Source of the DNA: Xylanibacter ruminicola
GTDB lineage: Bacteria; Bacteroidota; Bacteroidia; Bacteroidales; Bacteroidaceae
Assembly: GCA_015060625.1 (NCBI GenBank)
Contig: SUYC01000004.1
Coordinates: 124,001 to 188,000 of the forward strand
Reading direction: 5' to 3'
Length of the DNA stretch: 64,000 nt
Shown here in pieces: positions 1 through 8,990 of the stretch (positions are counted from its first letter, which is position 1; the number at the start of each line of letters is the position of its first letter). Both the position numbers and the translations under genes were made by a program. The notes under the pieces were generated by a model. The model made no database searches, was not told where the DNA came from, and saw only the letters and a list, made by a program, of their open reading frames with translations.

Positions 1-15
1 CGCGCGAGGATAAAG

Positions 16-705
16 ATGAATGGCCAGATAGAATTACAATATCTGGTGGAATACTGTAAGCAGTTGCCCACGTTTAAAGATGCACTCCCAATCATGATGT
101 GTATAAAGGATTGGGGGATAGAAAATTGTGCGCTCGATGCAGCGAAGCAAGCCGAATGGGAGGTTAGAGAACATTTTAAATTAATGAGCCCAAAGCATGA
201 TAACGACTTGCAGCAACCTAAAAAGCTACCACTAACTATTATTGAAACACCTGAGATACCCGAACTGAAGTTTTTTCTTGATGTGGATGATAAAGACGCA
301 GCAGAGTTTAAGGAGGTACTGCGCGAATGCATTGCAAAGATTAACACCAAAGGCAAGAAAGAGTGGTTTTGCCTTTATGCTGCCTGGCGATACTATAAGA
401 AGGAACGCGAAACGGATGGTGGCTACGTTGACTTTTTTACGGATATCGACACTTTATTCCCTGGTTTGCTTAAGGATTTGCGCAACGATTTATCAGGCAA
501 TCGCAAGTACAAACCATACTGCGATATGTTACGTTACGAGTACAATAACTGGGCTGTGGTCGATGGAAAACTGCCACCAATACAAGTTTGGGCACACGAA
601 GAGTGGACCCGACAATACAAAAACTCATGGAAAACCATCCAGCACATGCAGGCCTTGGTGAGGGATTTTTACAAGGCTTTTGCAGCACTTTTAGGCAACA
701 ATTAA
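16..705 (+). CDS. Hypothetical protein, 229 aa
   Basis: I do not recognise a family. The protein is soluble-looking, rich in Lys, Asp and aromatic residues, with no signal peptide or membrane segment. The central part (about residues 90-180) is mostly helical and holds several Trp and Tyr residues. ATG at 16 follows an AGGA-like ribosome site, but the frame is open to the window edge, so an upstream start cannot be excluded. It is followed by 165 nt of non-coding DNA with ATTCGGC repeats and then by a BT4734/DUF3987 gene, so it probably belongs to the same accessory cluster. Its function is unknown. Confidence 0.6.
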   Translation: MNGQIELQYLVEYCKQLPTFKDALPIMMCIKDWGIENCALDAAKQAEWEVREHFKLMSPKHDNDLQQPKKLPLTIIETPEIPELKFFLDVDDKDAAEFKEVLRECIAKINTKGKKEWFCLYAAWRYYKKERETDGGYVDFFTDIDTLFPGLLKDLRNDLSGNRKYKPYCDMLRYEYNNWAVVDGKLPPIQVWAHEEWTRQYKNSWKTIQHMQALVRDFYKAFAALLGNN

Positions 706-713
706 TCTATTTT

Positions 714-774
714 ATTCGGCTAGAAATTTATATCCATTCGGCTCATTCGGCCAGATGCAGGCTATCCATTCGGC
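714..774. repeat. Four ATTCGGC direct repeats
   Basis: The heptamer ATTCGGC occurs at 714, 736, 745 and 768. The starts are 22, 9 and 23 nt apart, and two of the copies are extended to CCATTCGGCT. The cluster lies directly upstream of the promoter of the DUF3987 gene. It could be an operator array or a degenerate iteron cluster. There is no protein evidence to decide between these. Confidence 0.5.
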
Positions 775-833
775 TGGCTCAGGAAAGGCCTGTTTAGGTC
801 GAAAAAAAGGATTCAAGGTACACATTTTATATA

Positions 834-841
834 TAACTTTG
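834..841 (+). promoter_or_regulatory. Bacteroidota -7 box TAACTTTG
   Basis: TAACTTTG fits the TAnnTTTG -7 consensus. Transcription would begin around 848. That rules out the GTG codon at 841 as start of the next gene and favours ATG 871. I see no clear -33 TTTG. Confidence 0.55.
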
Positions 842-870
842 TGCTCAGAAACATTAAAATTTTTGAGCAT

Positions 871-3192
871 ATGAGTAAGATTGGATTTTCAAAGAACAAC
901 TTCAGCAAGGTAGTGCCTTGCACAGTTGAACTGCTGAACTCAGCCATTGATTCAGCAGAGGTAATGAACGTGTGCGGACAGATTGCCCGCAAGCTTGAGG
1001 CAGTTAAGGCTGGCCAGGCAACCCGCACCGAGTTTGACGACTACAAGACGGCGATGAAGAAGCAACTGCCTGTGCTTACCCCTCACGCCATCTTTAAGAA
1101 TGGTGAACGCAAGAATGCCGAAGCCATTCCCTCTGGACTCTCGATGTATGATATCGACCACATTGAGAATCCCCGTGGTTACTATCACTCGATGATAGAG
1201 GACCGAATAAGCGAACTGGGCATCGTGACAGCCCACGTAACGCCCTCGACCGAAGGGCTGCGACTGATTTTCGAGATGCCAGCCGGCATGACACTGGCCC
1301 AGGCACAGAAGTGGATGTCGGAGCAGCTTGGCGACAAGAACTACGACGGCTCGGTAAAGGACTATGCTCGTTGTTCGTATCTTGTTCCTCGCGCGTACAT
1401 CTTATATCTGGACGAAGAGGAGCTGCTGAAGGAGCGCGAGGTGAAAGCCGAACCTGTCAAGCCCGAGAGGGCGCCCCAAAACGGGGCCCCCTCAACAGAA
1501 AGCACCACACAGGAGATGGCGTCACAAATCATTACCCCCTCGCCCACTATCGCACAGGATTCGCCTGAGCACCAGCGCAACCTGCGCATCTTCGACCTGG
1601 CGATGACCGAGGCAGGACTTACCCCCGATGCCATCGACGTGGTAGGCATTCACAACTGGCACACATCGCTGGTAGCCATTCTCTCCGTAGGCGTCTGCCG
1701 ACTGATGAGCCAACAGGCCATGATGGATGTACTGGCCACCCGCATGCCTAACTACTCGAAAGAGGCAGATTGCCAGCGATTGGTGGCCGACTTCTACGAC
1801 AAGTACACCAAGGTAAATGCACCCATGCCTATGGGCCTGCGCAACCTGTACAAGCAGAGTATGGTAGAGCAGCCTACAGCTAAGAAAGCAGCCAGCCAAT
1901 TGCTGGGCAACGTACCCCCTGTGATGCCCGAAAAGCTGCCTAAACTGATTAAACTGCTGTGCAGCAAGGAGCCCGAGCACCTGCACCCTGCCATCGCTCT
2001 GAGCGCATTCCCCGCACTGGGCAGCCATCTCTACGACGTGCATTTCTTGTATGCCGACAACACCTATCACGAGGCTACGTTTATGAACCACACTATGGCC
2101 AAGACATCATCGGGAAAATCGTGCGTAACTCGTGTGTGCGACTGCATTATGAAGGATATCCTTGAGCGCGATGAGATTAATCGCCAGCGCGAGCAGGACT
2201 ACAAGAACGAGTGCGCCAAGAAAGGCAACAACCAGCAGGCTCCCGACCGTCCCGACGACCTGATTGTGCAGACCTTGCTTACCGACATTACCCCTGCCGC
2301 CTTGGCACAGAAGGGTAAGGATGCCGAGGGACATTTTATCTACTCGCAATTGGACGAGATTGAGCTGTTCGACCAGCTCGATGCCTCGAAGCAGAAGCGA
2401 CGCCTGCGAAACATTATCCAGTGCGCATTCGACAATGCCTGGTACGGACAGGAGCGCGTAGGCGAAAAGTCGGTAACCGCACGATTCCGACTACACTACA
2501 ACTTCAACTCGTCGAGCACCATCGTTCGTGCGCAGGAATTCTATGCACCCTTCCTGGCCGATGGTTCGTTCAACCGCATGTCGGTAGCCACCATCATGCC
2601 CATCGACAACGAGAGTATTCCCAAGCACGGATTCTACGATGCCAAGTTTATGGCCAAACTAAAGGTGTTTATCGACCGATTGATAGCCGCCCAGGGCAAT
2701 TACGACCTGAAGAAGGCACAGGACCTGATTCAGCGCATTCATCAGGAGGCTATCGACACCTATCGATTGTCGGGCGACGAAGCCTACTTCGATACCAGCC
2801 ACCGTGCTGTAGTGCTGGCCTGGTTGCGCGCTATGGTACTGTACATAGCCGAGGGCAAGTGGAGCAAAGATATCGAGGAGTTTGCCATGTGGTCGTTTAA
2901 GTACGATATGTGGGTAAAGATGACCTACTTTGGCGACGAGATACGCAAACAGATGGCTGGCGAGAAGGTTAGTTCGCATCGCGGTCCTGGCAACCGTTTG
3001 CAGTATCTGCCCGATGCGTTTACATTCGAGGATGCACAAAAGCTGCTGGAGCGCTTGGGCAGCGAGAACACCAACCCCAAGAAGATGCTATGGACGGGTG
3101 AGAATCGCAAGTTCATCGAGCAGGATCCTCTGACCGGCATCTACCACAAAACCGCCCACTACTTCGAGGTTTATCCCAAGAAAGTAGCCTAA
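871..3192 (+). CDS. BT4734/BF3469-type protein with DUF3987 domain
   Basis: 773 aa. About residues 20-185 match the BT4734-like N-terminal domain (VirE N-terminal type): a primase-like region with the motif SMYDIDHIENP and, further on, DYARCSYLVPRAYILYLDEE. A linker rich in Pro and Glu follows. The rest (about 330-720) looks like the DUF3987 helicase-like domain, including ANTYHEATFMNH, AKTSSGKS (a P-loop-like segment) and SQLDEIELFDQL. These proteins are common in mobile or accessory regions of Bacteroidota and are thought to act in DNA replication or transfer; no function is proven. I chose ATG 871 because a GTG at 841 lies inside the promoter box. An imperfect hairpin (3203-3240) follows the stop. 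Confidence 0.8.
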   Translation: MSKIGFSKNNFSKVVPCTVELLNSAIDSAEVMNVCGQIARKLEAVKAGQATRTEFDDYKTAMKKQLPVLTPHAIFKNGERKNAEAIPSGLSMYDIDHIENPRGYYHSMIEDRISELGIVTAHVTPSTEGLRLIFEMPAGMTLAQAQKWMSEQLGDKNYDGSVKDYARCSYLVPRAYILYLDEEELLKEREVKAEPVKPERAPQNGAPSTESTTQEMASQIITPSPTIAQDSPEHQRNLRIFDLAMTEAGLTPDAIDVVGIHNWHTSLVAILSVGVCRLMSQQAMMDVLATRMPNYSKEADCQRLVADFYDKYTKVNAPMPMGLRNLYKQSMVEQPTAKKAASQLLGNVPPVMPEKLPKLIKLLCSKEPEHLHPAIALSAFPALGSHLYDVHFLYADNTYHEATFMNHTMAKTSSGKSCVTRVCDCIMKDILERDEINRQREQDYKNECAKKGNNQQAPDRPDDLIVQTLLTDITPAALAQKGKDAEGHFIYSQLDEIELFDQLDASKQKRRLRNIIQCAFDNAWYGQERVGEKSVTARFRLHYNFNSSSTIVRAQEFYAPFLADGSFNRMSVATIMPIDNESIPKHGFYDAKFMAKLKVFIDRLIAAQGNYDLKKAQDLIQRIHQEAIDTYRLSGDEAYFDTSHRAVVLAWLRAMVLYIAEGKWSKDIEEFAMWSFKYDMWVKMTYFGDEIRKQMAGEKVSSHRGPGNRLQYLPDAFTFEDAQKLLERLGSENTNPKKMLWTGENRKFIEQDPLTGIYHKTAHYFEVYPKKVA

Positions 3193-3202
3193 GCAGAATC
3201 CC

Positions 3203-3240
3203 AAATCCCAGTATCCCAGTTTTCCGAGGTGCTGGGATTT
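3203..3240 (+). terminator. Possible hairpin after DUF3987 gene
   Basis: AAATCCCAG at 3203-3211 pairs with CTGGGATTT at 3232-3240 around a 20-nt loop, 10 nt after the stop codon. There is no T-run, so a terminator role is tentative. Confidence 0.35.
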
Positions 3241-3382
3241 ACTCAAACGTTTACATACGATTTTTGGGGGTGTGGTGATACAATGTTGGCAGAAAGTGCG
3301 TATCTTTGCATCAGCTAAACAAAAGCAGTGGCTGAGATAGCTAAACGACAAACTACAGATCGAATATATAATAATTACAATT

Positions 3383-3616
3383 ATGGGTGAAAAATTTGTT
3401 ATCGGAAACCGACTGAAGGACAAATGGATAGCGGTTCTGGATACAGACAAGAAGATACTCGAATTTACCAGTCAGCTGGCTAAAGCACAAGAGCATCAAT
3501 TGGAAGAGGACGCCCAGATGAATCTCGCCGATATCCAAGAAACTGGTTACTTCAGCGACTTGCAAATCTACATAAAAGAGAACAACAAAGCGTACAGAAT
3601 AGATGAACGCGGGTAA
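3383..3616 (+). CDS. Small hypothetical protein, 77 aa
   Basis: An unrecognised acidic, soluble 77-residue protein, likely mostly helical in the middle. It has a plausible promoter box TATCTTTG at 3301-3308 and ends before a strong hairpin at 3642-3671, so it looks like a single-gene transcript. It sits between the DUF3987 gene and the convergent methylmalonyl-CoA mutase operon. No catalytic motif, signal peptide or membrane segment is visible. The promoter-gene-terminator layout supports it being real, but I cannot assign a function. Confidence 0.55.
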   Translation: MGEKFVIGNRLKDKWIAVLDTDKKILEFTSQLAKAQEHQLEEDAQMNLADIQETGYFSDLQIYIKENNKAYRIDERG

Positions 3617-3641
3617 TTTTTATGTGAGATATGCGAAAGAA

Positions 3642-3671
3642 AAAATCCCAGTAGGCAACTACTGGGATTTT
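3642..3671. terminator. Bidirectional terminator hairpin
   Basis: AAAATCCCAGTAG (3642-3654) and CTACTGGGATTTT (3659-3671) form a perfect 13-bp stem with a GCAA tetraloop. A/T runs on both sides let it terminate the 77-aa gene from the left and the mutA-mutB-reductase operon from the right. Confidence 0.85.
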
Positions 3672-3679
3672 CTGCTTCT

Positions 3680-4711
3680 CTACACGAAGAAATTAAACAG
3701 ATACTGAACCAAACGAGGAAAGTGCATCAGCAACTTCAACACAGCCAGCCCACCATTGCTGTAGAACACGCGATCCAAGAAATCTTCTTTCCGCTTTTTG
3801 CGATACATCACCTTGTTGACCTTGCGGAAATCGCGACCTGAAATGATAGCCTCGGCAGCATTGCGACCAGTGGCAAAGGCATAATAAAGCCCCTCGTACG
3901 ATACACGGTTGGGAAATCCGCCTGCATCGCCCACAAGCATGACGCGACGAGAGGGCGAAACCACCGAACTACGCGGAATATAGGCTCCCTGCAGACGAAT
4001 ATCGCTTTCGAGCGGATAGCCTATCGTGGCACACACATCAGCCGTTTTCTGCTTGGTAGCCACAAGATCGCCGAAGCCCACCACATTCTCCTTCAGATTG
4101 GGGAAATGGTAGAAGTAGCCATGAACATACTGGCGCGACATAGCGATGGTGATAGTGTTGCCTGCCATTTCCTGTCGGGTCTGATATTGCTCGAAACTCA
4201 ACATGCCGTGAGCACTATTGGGGGCAATCTGTCGACGAACCTGACTGGTAGCGCCATCAGCACCCACCAGATACTTACAAGCTATTAGCTCGCCAGAACG
4301 GAGCGTTACCACTATCGGATAGTCGCCACCCGTCTCTTCGAATCGGGCAAAGCTGCCTTTCATAAACGCCCCACCCTCGCCCTCATAGCGCTGCAAGAGC
4401 AGATGATCGAAATCACGACGCTTCACTATGCGGATATAGCGCTCAGGACTATTGAACGAGAACTCGCAACGGAACTTATCGTCGATAAACGTTCGAATAC
4501 GCGAGATAGGATTGTAAGCATACTCGAGATTAGGATAAATCTCGTCCAGCAATCGCCACGCTTTGGGAGTCAGTCCGCCACCACAAATCTTATCGCGTGG
4601 AAAACTGGCATGATCTATCAACAAGCAATCAATGCCTGACTTTTTAAGGAGGTAACCACAAACGGAGCCGGCAGGACCGGCTCCGATTATCACAACATCT
4701 ACTGTTTTCAT
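3680..4711 (-). CDS. FAD-dependent oxidoreductase, geranylgeranyl-reductase type
   Basis: 343 aa. The N-terminus has the dinucleotide-binding fingerprint VVIIGAGPAGSVCGYLL (residues 6-22), followed by a Cys-containing RDKICGGGLTPKAW motif typical of the geranylgeranyl reductase/ChlP-like flavoprotein family. The second FAD motif, MLVGDAGGFPNRVSYEG, lies near residue 265. Family members reduce prenyl chains or other alkenes, or act as generic FAD monooxygenase-like reductases; the substrate here is unknown. Its ATG directly abuts the mutB stop codon, so it is the third gene of a mutA-mutB operon. The link to propionate metabolism is not explained by known chemistry. The hairpin at 3642-3671 ends the transcript. 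Confidence 0.85.
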   Translation of the reverse strand: MKTVDVVIIGAGPAGSVCGYLLKKSGIDCLLIDHASFPRDKICGGGLTPKAWRLLDEIYPNLEYAYNPISRIRTFIDDKFRCEFSFNSPERYIRIVKRRDFDHLLLQRYEGEGGAFMKGSFARFEETGGDYPIVVTLRSGELIACKYLVGADGATSQVRRQIAPNSAHGMLSFEQYQTRQEMAGNTITIAMSRQYVHGYFYHFPNLKENVVGFGDLVATKQKTADVCATIGYPLESDIRLQGAYIPRSSVVSPSRRVMLVGDAGGFPNRVSYEGLYYAFATGRNAAEAIISGRDFRKVNKVMYRKKRKEDFLDRVFYSNGGLAVLKLLMHFPRLVQYLFNFFV

Positions 4712-6877
4712 TTATTCTTTGTCTAACAATATCTTCATCATCTGAATGGCCGAATACGGAATCGGGGTACCAGGACCGAAGATACAGGCCACACCTGCCT
4801 TGTAAAGGAAGTCGTAATCCTGAGCAGGAATAACACCTCCGGCAGTTACCATGATGTCCTCGCGGCCCAGTTTCTTCAGCTCCTCGATGAGCTGAGGAAT
4901 CAGCGTTTTATGACCAGCGGCAAGCGACGAGGCACCTACAATGTGCACATCGTTCTCGACAGCCATACGGGCAGCCTCCTCAGGCGTCTGGAACAGCGGT
5001 CCCATATCCACGTCGAAGCCACAGTCGGCATAACCTGTTGCCACTACCTTAGCACCACGGTCGTGACCGTCCTGACCCATCTTGGCAACGAAGATACGTG
5101 GACGGCGACCTTCCTTCTGAGCAAACTCGTCGGTAAGCTTCTTAGCCTCCTCGAATTCCTTATCATTCTTAGATTCTGAACTATACACGCCTGAAATTGT
5201 TCTGATTACTGCTTTATAACGGCCCACGATCTCTTCGCAGGCATCTGAAATCTCACCCAGTGTACAACGCAGCTGTGCAGCCTTGACTGCCAGGTCGAGC
5301 AGGTTGTTCTCGCTCTTTCGACCTTCCTTAAAGTCGCGTACACACTCGGTGATAGCCTTGAGTGCAGCCTGGCAGGCAGCCTCGTCGCGGGTAGCGCGAA
5401 CCTGCTTCAAGCTCTCCTCCTGCTGCTTGCGCACAGCGGTGTTGTCAACCTCGAGGATATCGATGGGATCCTCGTGCTCCAAACGATACTTGTTGGTACC
5501 CACGATGGTTTGCACGCCACTATCGATACGAGCCTGAGTACGGGCTGCAGCCTCCTCGATACGCATCTTAGGCAGACCAGTCTCGATAGCCTTAGCCATA
5601 CCACCCAGCTTTTCGATTTCCTGGATATGCTCCCAAGCCTTGTGAACCAACTCGTTGGTCAGCGTCTCAACATAGTAGCTACCAGCCCATGGGTCGATCT
5701 GCTTGCACACCTTAGTTTCATTCTGGATATAAATCTGGGTGTTACGAGCGATACGAGCCGAGAAGTCGGTAGGCAGAGCGATAGCCTCGTCAAGCGCATT
5801 GGTGTGCAGCGACTGAGTATGTCCCAGCACAGCAGCCATAGCCTCGATACAGGTACGACCTACGTTATTGAAGGGATCCTGCTCGGTGAGCGACCAACCC
5901 GAAGTCTGCGAGTGAGTACGCAGAGCCAGCGACTTAGGATTCTTAGCGCCGAAGCTCTTCACAATCTTAGCCCACAGCAGTCGACCAGCACGCATCTTGG
6001 CTATCTCCATGAAGTGGTTCATACCGATAGCCCAGAAGAACGACAGGCGAGGTGCAAAAGCATCCACATCGATACCGGCATTCACACCTGTACGCAGGTA
6101 GTCCATACCATCGGCCAGCGTGTAAGCCAGCTCGATATCGGCTGTAGCACCAGCCTCCTGCATGTGATAACCCGAAATAGAAATCGAGTTGAACTTAGGC
6201 ATCTTCTGCGACGTGTATTCGAAGATATCAGCGATGATCTTCATCGAGAATGCAGGTGGATAGATATAGGTGTTGCGCACCATGAACTCCTTCAGAATAT
6301 CGTTCTGAATGGTTCCAGCCATCTCTTCGAGCCGAGCGCCCTGCTCCAGACCTGCTACGATGTAGAATGCCAGAATGGGCAGCACGGCACCGTTCATAGT
6401 CATCGAAACCGACATCTTGTTCAGGGGGATACCGCTGAAGAGCACCTTCATGTTCTCCTCGTTACAGATACTTACACCAGCCTTACCCACATCGCCCACT
6501 ACACGAGCATTATCGGGGTCGTAACCACGGTGAGTAGGCAGGTCGAAGGCCACCGAAAGCCCCTTCTGACCCGAAGCCAGGTTACGGCGATAGAAAGCAT
6601 TCGACTCTTCGGCCGTAGAGAATCCGGCATACTGACGGATAGTCCATGGACGGAAGGGGTACATCATCGAATACGGACCACGCAGATAGGGCGGAATACC
6701 TGCAGTGAAGTCGAGGTGCTCCATGCCCTCAAGGTCCTCCTTTGTATAAACTGGGCGAACCTCGATGTGCTCTGGGGTTTTCCAGTTTTCTACGATTCCA
6801 TTATCTTTAATCCACTTGGCACCATCCTGAGCCTTGATGCCTGCATAGATATCAATATCTTTAAACTGTTTACGCAT
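4712..6877 (-). CDS. mutB: Methylmalonyl-CoA mutase large subunit
   Basis: 721 aa, the normal length. It catalyses adenosylcobalamin-dependent interconversion of succinyl-CoA and methylmalonyl-CoA, part of the propionate route of Bacteroidota. The N-terminal TIM-barrel substrate domain begins around [20 protein letters not shown] and [13 protein letters not shown]. The C-terminal cobalamin domain (about 590-720) carries the DxHxxG ligand motif in [10 protein letters not shown] and [17 protein letters not shown] purine-rich AGGAGA site precedes ATG 6877. It lies 19 nt after mutA in the same operon and abuts the flavoprotein gene downstream. Confidence 0.97.
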   Translation of the reverse strand: MRKQFKDIDIYAGIKAQDGAKWIKDNGIVENWKTPEHIEVRPVYTKEDLEGMEHLDFTAGIPPYLRGPYSMMYPFRPWTIRQYAGFSTAEESNAFYRRNLASGQKGLSVAFDLPTHRGYDPDNARVVGDVGKAGVSICNEENMKVLFSGIPLNKMSVSMTMNGAVLPILAFYIVAGLEQGARLEEMAGTIQNDILKEFMVRNTYIYPPAFSMKIIADIFEYTSQKMPKFNSISISGYHMQEAGATADIELAYTLADGMDYLRTGVNAGIDVDAFAPRLSFFWAIGMNHFMEIAKMRAGRLLWAKIVKSFGAKNPKSLALRTHSQTSGWSLTEQDPFNNVGRTCIEAMAAVLGHTQSLHTNALDEAIALPTDFSARIARNTQIYIQNETKVCKQIDPWAGSYYVETLTNELVHKAWEHIQEIEKLGGMAKAIETGLPKMRIEEAAARTQARIDSGVQTIVGTNKYRLEHEDPIDILEVDNTAVRKQQEESLKQVRATRDEAACQAALKAITECVRDFKEGRKSENNLLDLAVKAAQLRCTLGEISDACEEIVGRYKAVIRTISGVYSSESKNDKEFEEAKKLTDEFAQKEGRRPRIFVAKMGQDGHDRGAKVVATGYADCGFDVDMGPLFQTPEEAARMAVENDVHIVGASSLAAGHKTLIPQLIEELKKLGREDIMVTAGGVIPAQDYDFLYKAGVACIFGPGTPIPYSAIQMMKILLDKE

Positions 6878-6896
6878 AATTCAAGTCTCCTATTCT

Positions 6897-8759
6897 TTAA
6901 ATACCAAGTTTCTGATTATATTCTTTCAAAGTCTCAAGTACGTTGCACTTCACGTGGATGTAGTTCTCGATGCCAGCGGCCTTCAAATCGTCCATGCAAG
7001 CAGGCGCACCAGCCACTACAAACATGGCGCGACCATCCAAGTACTTAAAGGCAGGGATAGCATACTCGGCATACTCATCATCTGAAGAACAAATAACCAC
7101 GATGTCAGCCTTAGCCTCCAGAGCGGCATCAACACCCTCTTCGACAGTCTTAAAGCCCAGGTTATCAATCACCTTGTAGCCAGCACAAGCCAGGAAGTTG
7201 CACGAGAACTGTGCACGGGCCTGACGCATGGCCAGATTGCCAATAGTGAGCATGAATGCTGTAGGCACCTTGGTTTCCTCGGTATGGATGCGCAGATTCT
7301 CGAAGTCGGCAGCCAAGCGGGTGCTTTCGATAGCCTTAAAGGCTACATTCTCCTCGCCCTGATGGTGCACGCCGCCACAACCGCAATGGTGCTTGTAGGC
7401 ACGCTTGCCCTCACTCTTCTCGGTGAAGTTAGGGAACTGATTAGTGCCCAGCAGGAACTCCTTGCGCTTGGCAGCATCGCCATGACGCTTCACGTTGGTA
7501 GCATTGATATCGTCCTGAACGGTTCCAGCCTTGACAGCAGCCAGGAATCCACCCTCGTCTTCTACCTTCAGGAATATCTTCCAAGCCTCCTTAGCCAGCG
7601 CATCGGTGAGGTGCTCGATATAGTAAGAACCGGCTGATGGATCGACGATACGATCGAAGTGGCTCTCCTCCTTAATCAGCAGCTGCTGGTTGCGAGCGAT
7701 ACGCTCCGAGAAGTCGGTTGCCTCCTCGTAAGGTGCGTCAAACGGTGTAACCACCATCGAGTGAACGCTACCCAGAGCGGCACTCATAGCCTCGGTCTGC
7801 GAACGCAACAGGTTCACATAGCTATCAAACAGCGTCTGATTGTAGGTTGAGGTGGTAGCATTGATTATCATCTTACAAGCACAGTCACATTTTGGCTCAT
7901 ACTGCTTCACAATCTGAGCCCACAACAGGCGGGCGGCACGGAACTTGGCAATCTCCATGAAATAGTTCTCGCTCACACCCATATTAAACTTGATGCTCTT
8001 GGCTGCTGTATCCACATCCACACCAGCATCGGTGAGCTGCTGCAGATACTCGTTACCCCAAGCCAGCGCATAACCCAGTTCCTGAACGATATAGGCACCA
8101 GCATTGTTAAGTGCATCGCTGTGAACCGAGATGCAGCGGAAGTGAGGATAATCCTTGAGCGACTCGACCAGTTTGGGACCAAAAGCGAGCACAGGTGTTA
8201 CATCCTTACCCGTCATCACAATCTTCTTCATGGGGTCCCACTCTATTGAGCCTACTATCTTTTCCTTGTCGTAACCCTTCTTGTTCCAATACGTTTTCAG
8301 GATTTCGGCCAGCTCGAGCGAATGGCGCTGACAGGTAGAGAAGTTCACCTCAACACACTCGCAGTAAATGCCATCGAGCAGCGTCTCGACAGTATCCATC
8401 GAAACCAGTTTTCCAGGAATATGGAATCCTAACGAGTCGATACCCTTGTTCAGGATGTCGAGAGCCTTGGCGTTAGCGGCCTTAGGGTCGCTGGCCTCGA
8501 TATTCTGGCGCACATACCACTCGTTTGAATCCTTCTTATTACCACGCACGAACGGGAACTCGCCTGGCAGGGCATCTGGGGTTTTCAAATTGGCCAGATC
8601 CTCACGGCGATAGAAGGGCTGTACGTTAAAACCTTCGTTTGTTCTCCATACCAATCGCTTCTGAAAATCAGCACCTTTCAGGTCCACCTCGATTTTATCG
8701 AGCCATTCCTGAGTAGTAGGAGCAGCGAACTCGGTAAAGAGTTTCTCTTTGTTTGCCAT
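6897..8759 (-). CDS. mutA: Methylmalonyl-CoA mutase small subunit
   Basis: 620 aa, homologous to the large subunit but with a degenerate cobalamin domain: no DxHxxG motif is visible in the C-terminal region around DIVVICSSDDEYAEYA. It pairs with mutB to form the heterodimeric mutase. The barrel motifs EWDPMKKIVMTGKDVTP and SVSENYFMEIAKFRAARLLW-like segments are present. A His/Cys cluster, HHCGCGGVHHQGEE, sits in the linker between barrel and C-terminal domain. It is the first gene of the mutA-mutB-reductase operon, with a -7 box on the minus strand at 8820-8827. Confidence 0.95.
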   Translation of the reverse strand: MANKEKLFTEFAAPTTQEWLDKIEVDLKGADFQKRLVWRTNEGFNVQPFYRREDLANLKTPDALPGEFPFVRGNKKDSNEWYVRQNIEASDPKAANAKALDILNKGIDSLGFHIPGKLVSMDTVETLLDGIYCECVEVNFSTCQRHSLELAEILKTYWNKKGYDKEKIVGSIEWDPMKKIVMTGKDVTPVLAFGPKLVESLKDYPHFRCISVHSDALNNAGAYIVQELGYALAWGNEYLQQLTDAGVDVDTAAKSIKFNMGVSENYFMEIAKFRAARLLWAQIVKQYEPKCDCACKMIINATTSTYNQTLFDSYVNLLRSQTEAMSAALGSVHSMVVTPFDAPYEEATDFSERIARNQQLLIKEESHFDRIVDPSAGSYYIEHLTDALAKEAWKIFLKVEDEGGFLAAVKAGTVQDDINATNVKRHGDAAKRKEFLLGTNQFPNFTEKSEGKRAYKHHCGCGGVHHQGEENVAFKAIESTRLAADFENLRIHTEETKVPTAFMLTIGNLAMRQARAQFSCNFLACAGYKVIDNLGFKTVEEGVDAALEAKADIVVICSSDDEYAEYAIPAFKYLDGRAMFVVAGAPACMDDLKAAGIENYIHVKCNVLETLKEYNQKLGI

Positions 8760-8819
8760 AGATTTGATACGTTTTAATTATTATATAAGTAATGTTTTAA
8801 GTTTACTCTAAACAGAGGA

Positions 8820-8941
8820 CAAAGATACAACATTTTTGCGCAAAACGGCATTTTGAAGTGTGAAAGAAATAAAAAAACACTATTTATACGAAAATTGATG
8901 CACAAAAATGATAAAGATGAGCATTTTTTTAACTACCTTTG
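8820..8941. promoter_or_regulatory. Divergent promoter region mutA / transporter
   Basis: On the minus strand TATCTTTG (plus-strand 8820-8827) would drive mutAB. On the plus strand TACCTTTG (8934-8941) would drive the AspT-type transporter. Neither has a clear TTTG at -33. The 231-nt space between the two genes holds no ORF I can support. Confidence 0.6.
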
Positions 8942-8990
8942 CAGTCGAATTTGAAATATTTTAAAGAATAGGTATTATTTAGAATTATTT

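Noticed and set aside
841..870. GTG start extending the DUF3987 protein by ten residues
   Set aside because: The GTG is part of the TAACTTTG promoter box, so it would not be within the transcript; ATG 871 is used.
5474..7048. 524-codon open frame on the plus strand opposite mutB/mutA
   Set aside because: It is antisense to two certain genes, mirrors their codon pattern, has no recognisable domain and spans the mutA-mutB junction. Other long antisense frames (34553-35587, 36476-37648, 39998-41158, 41323-42990, 53055-55040) were rejected for the same reason.
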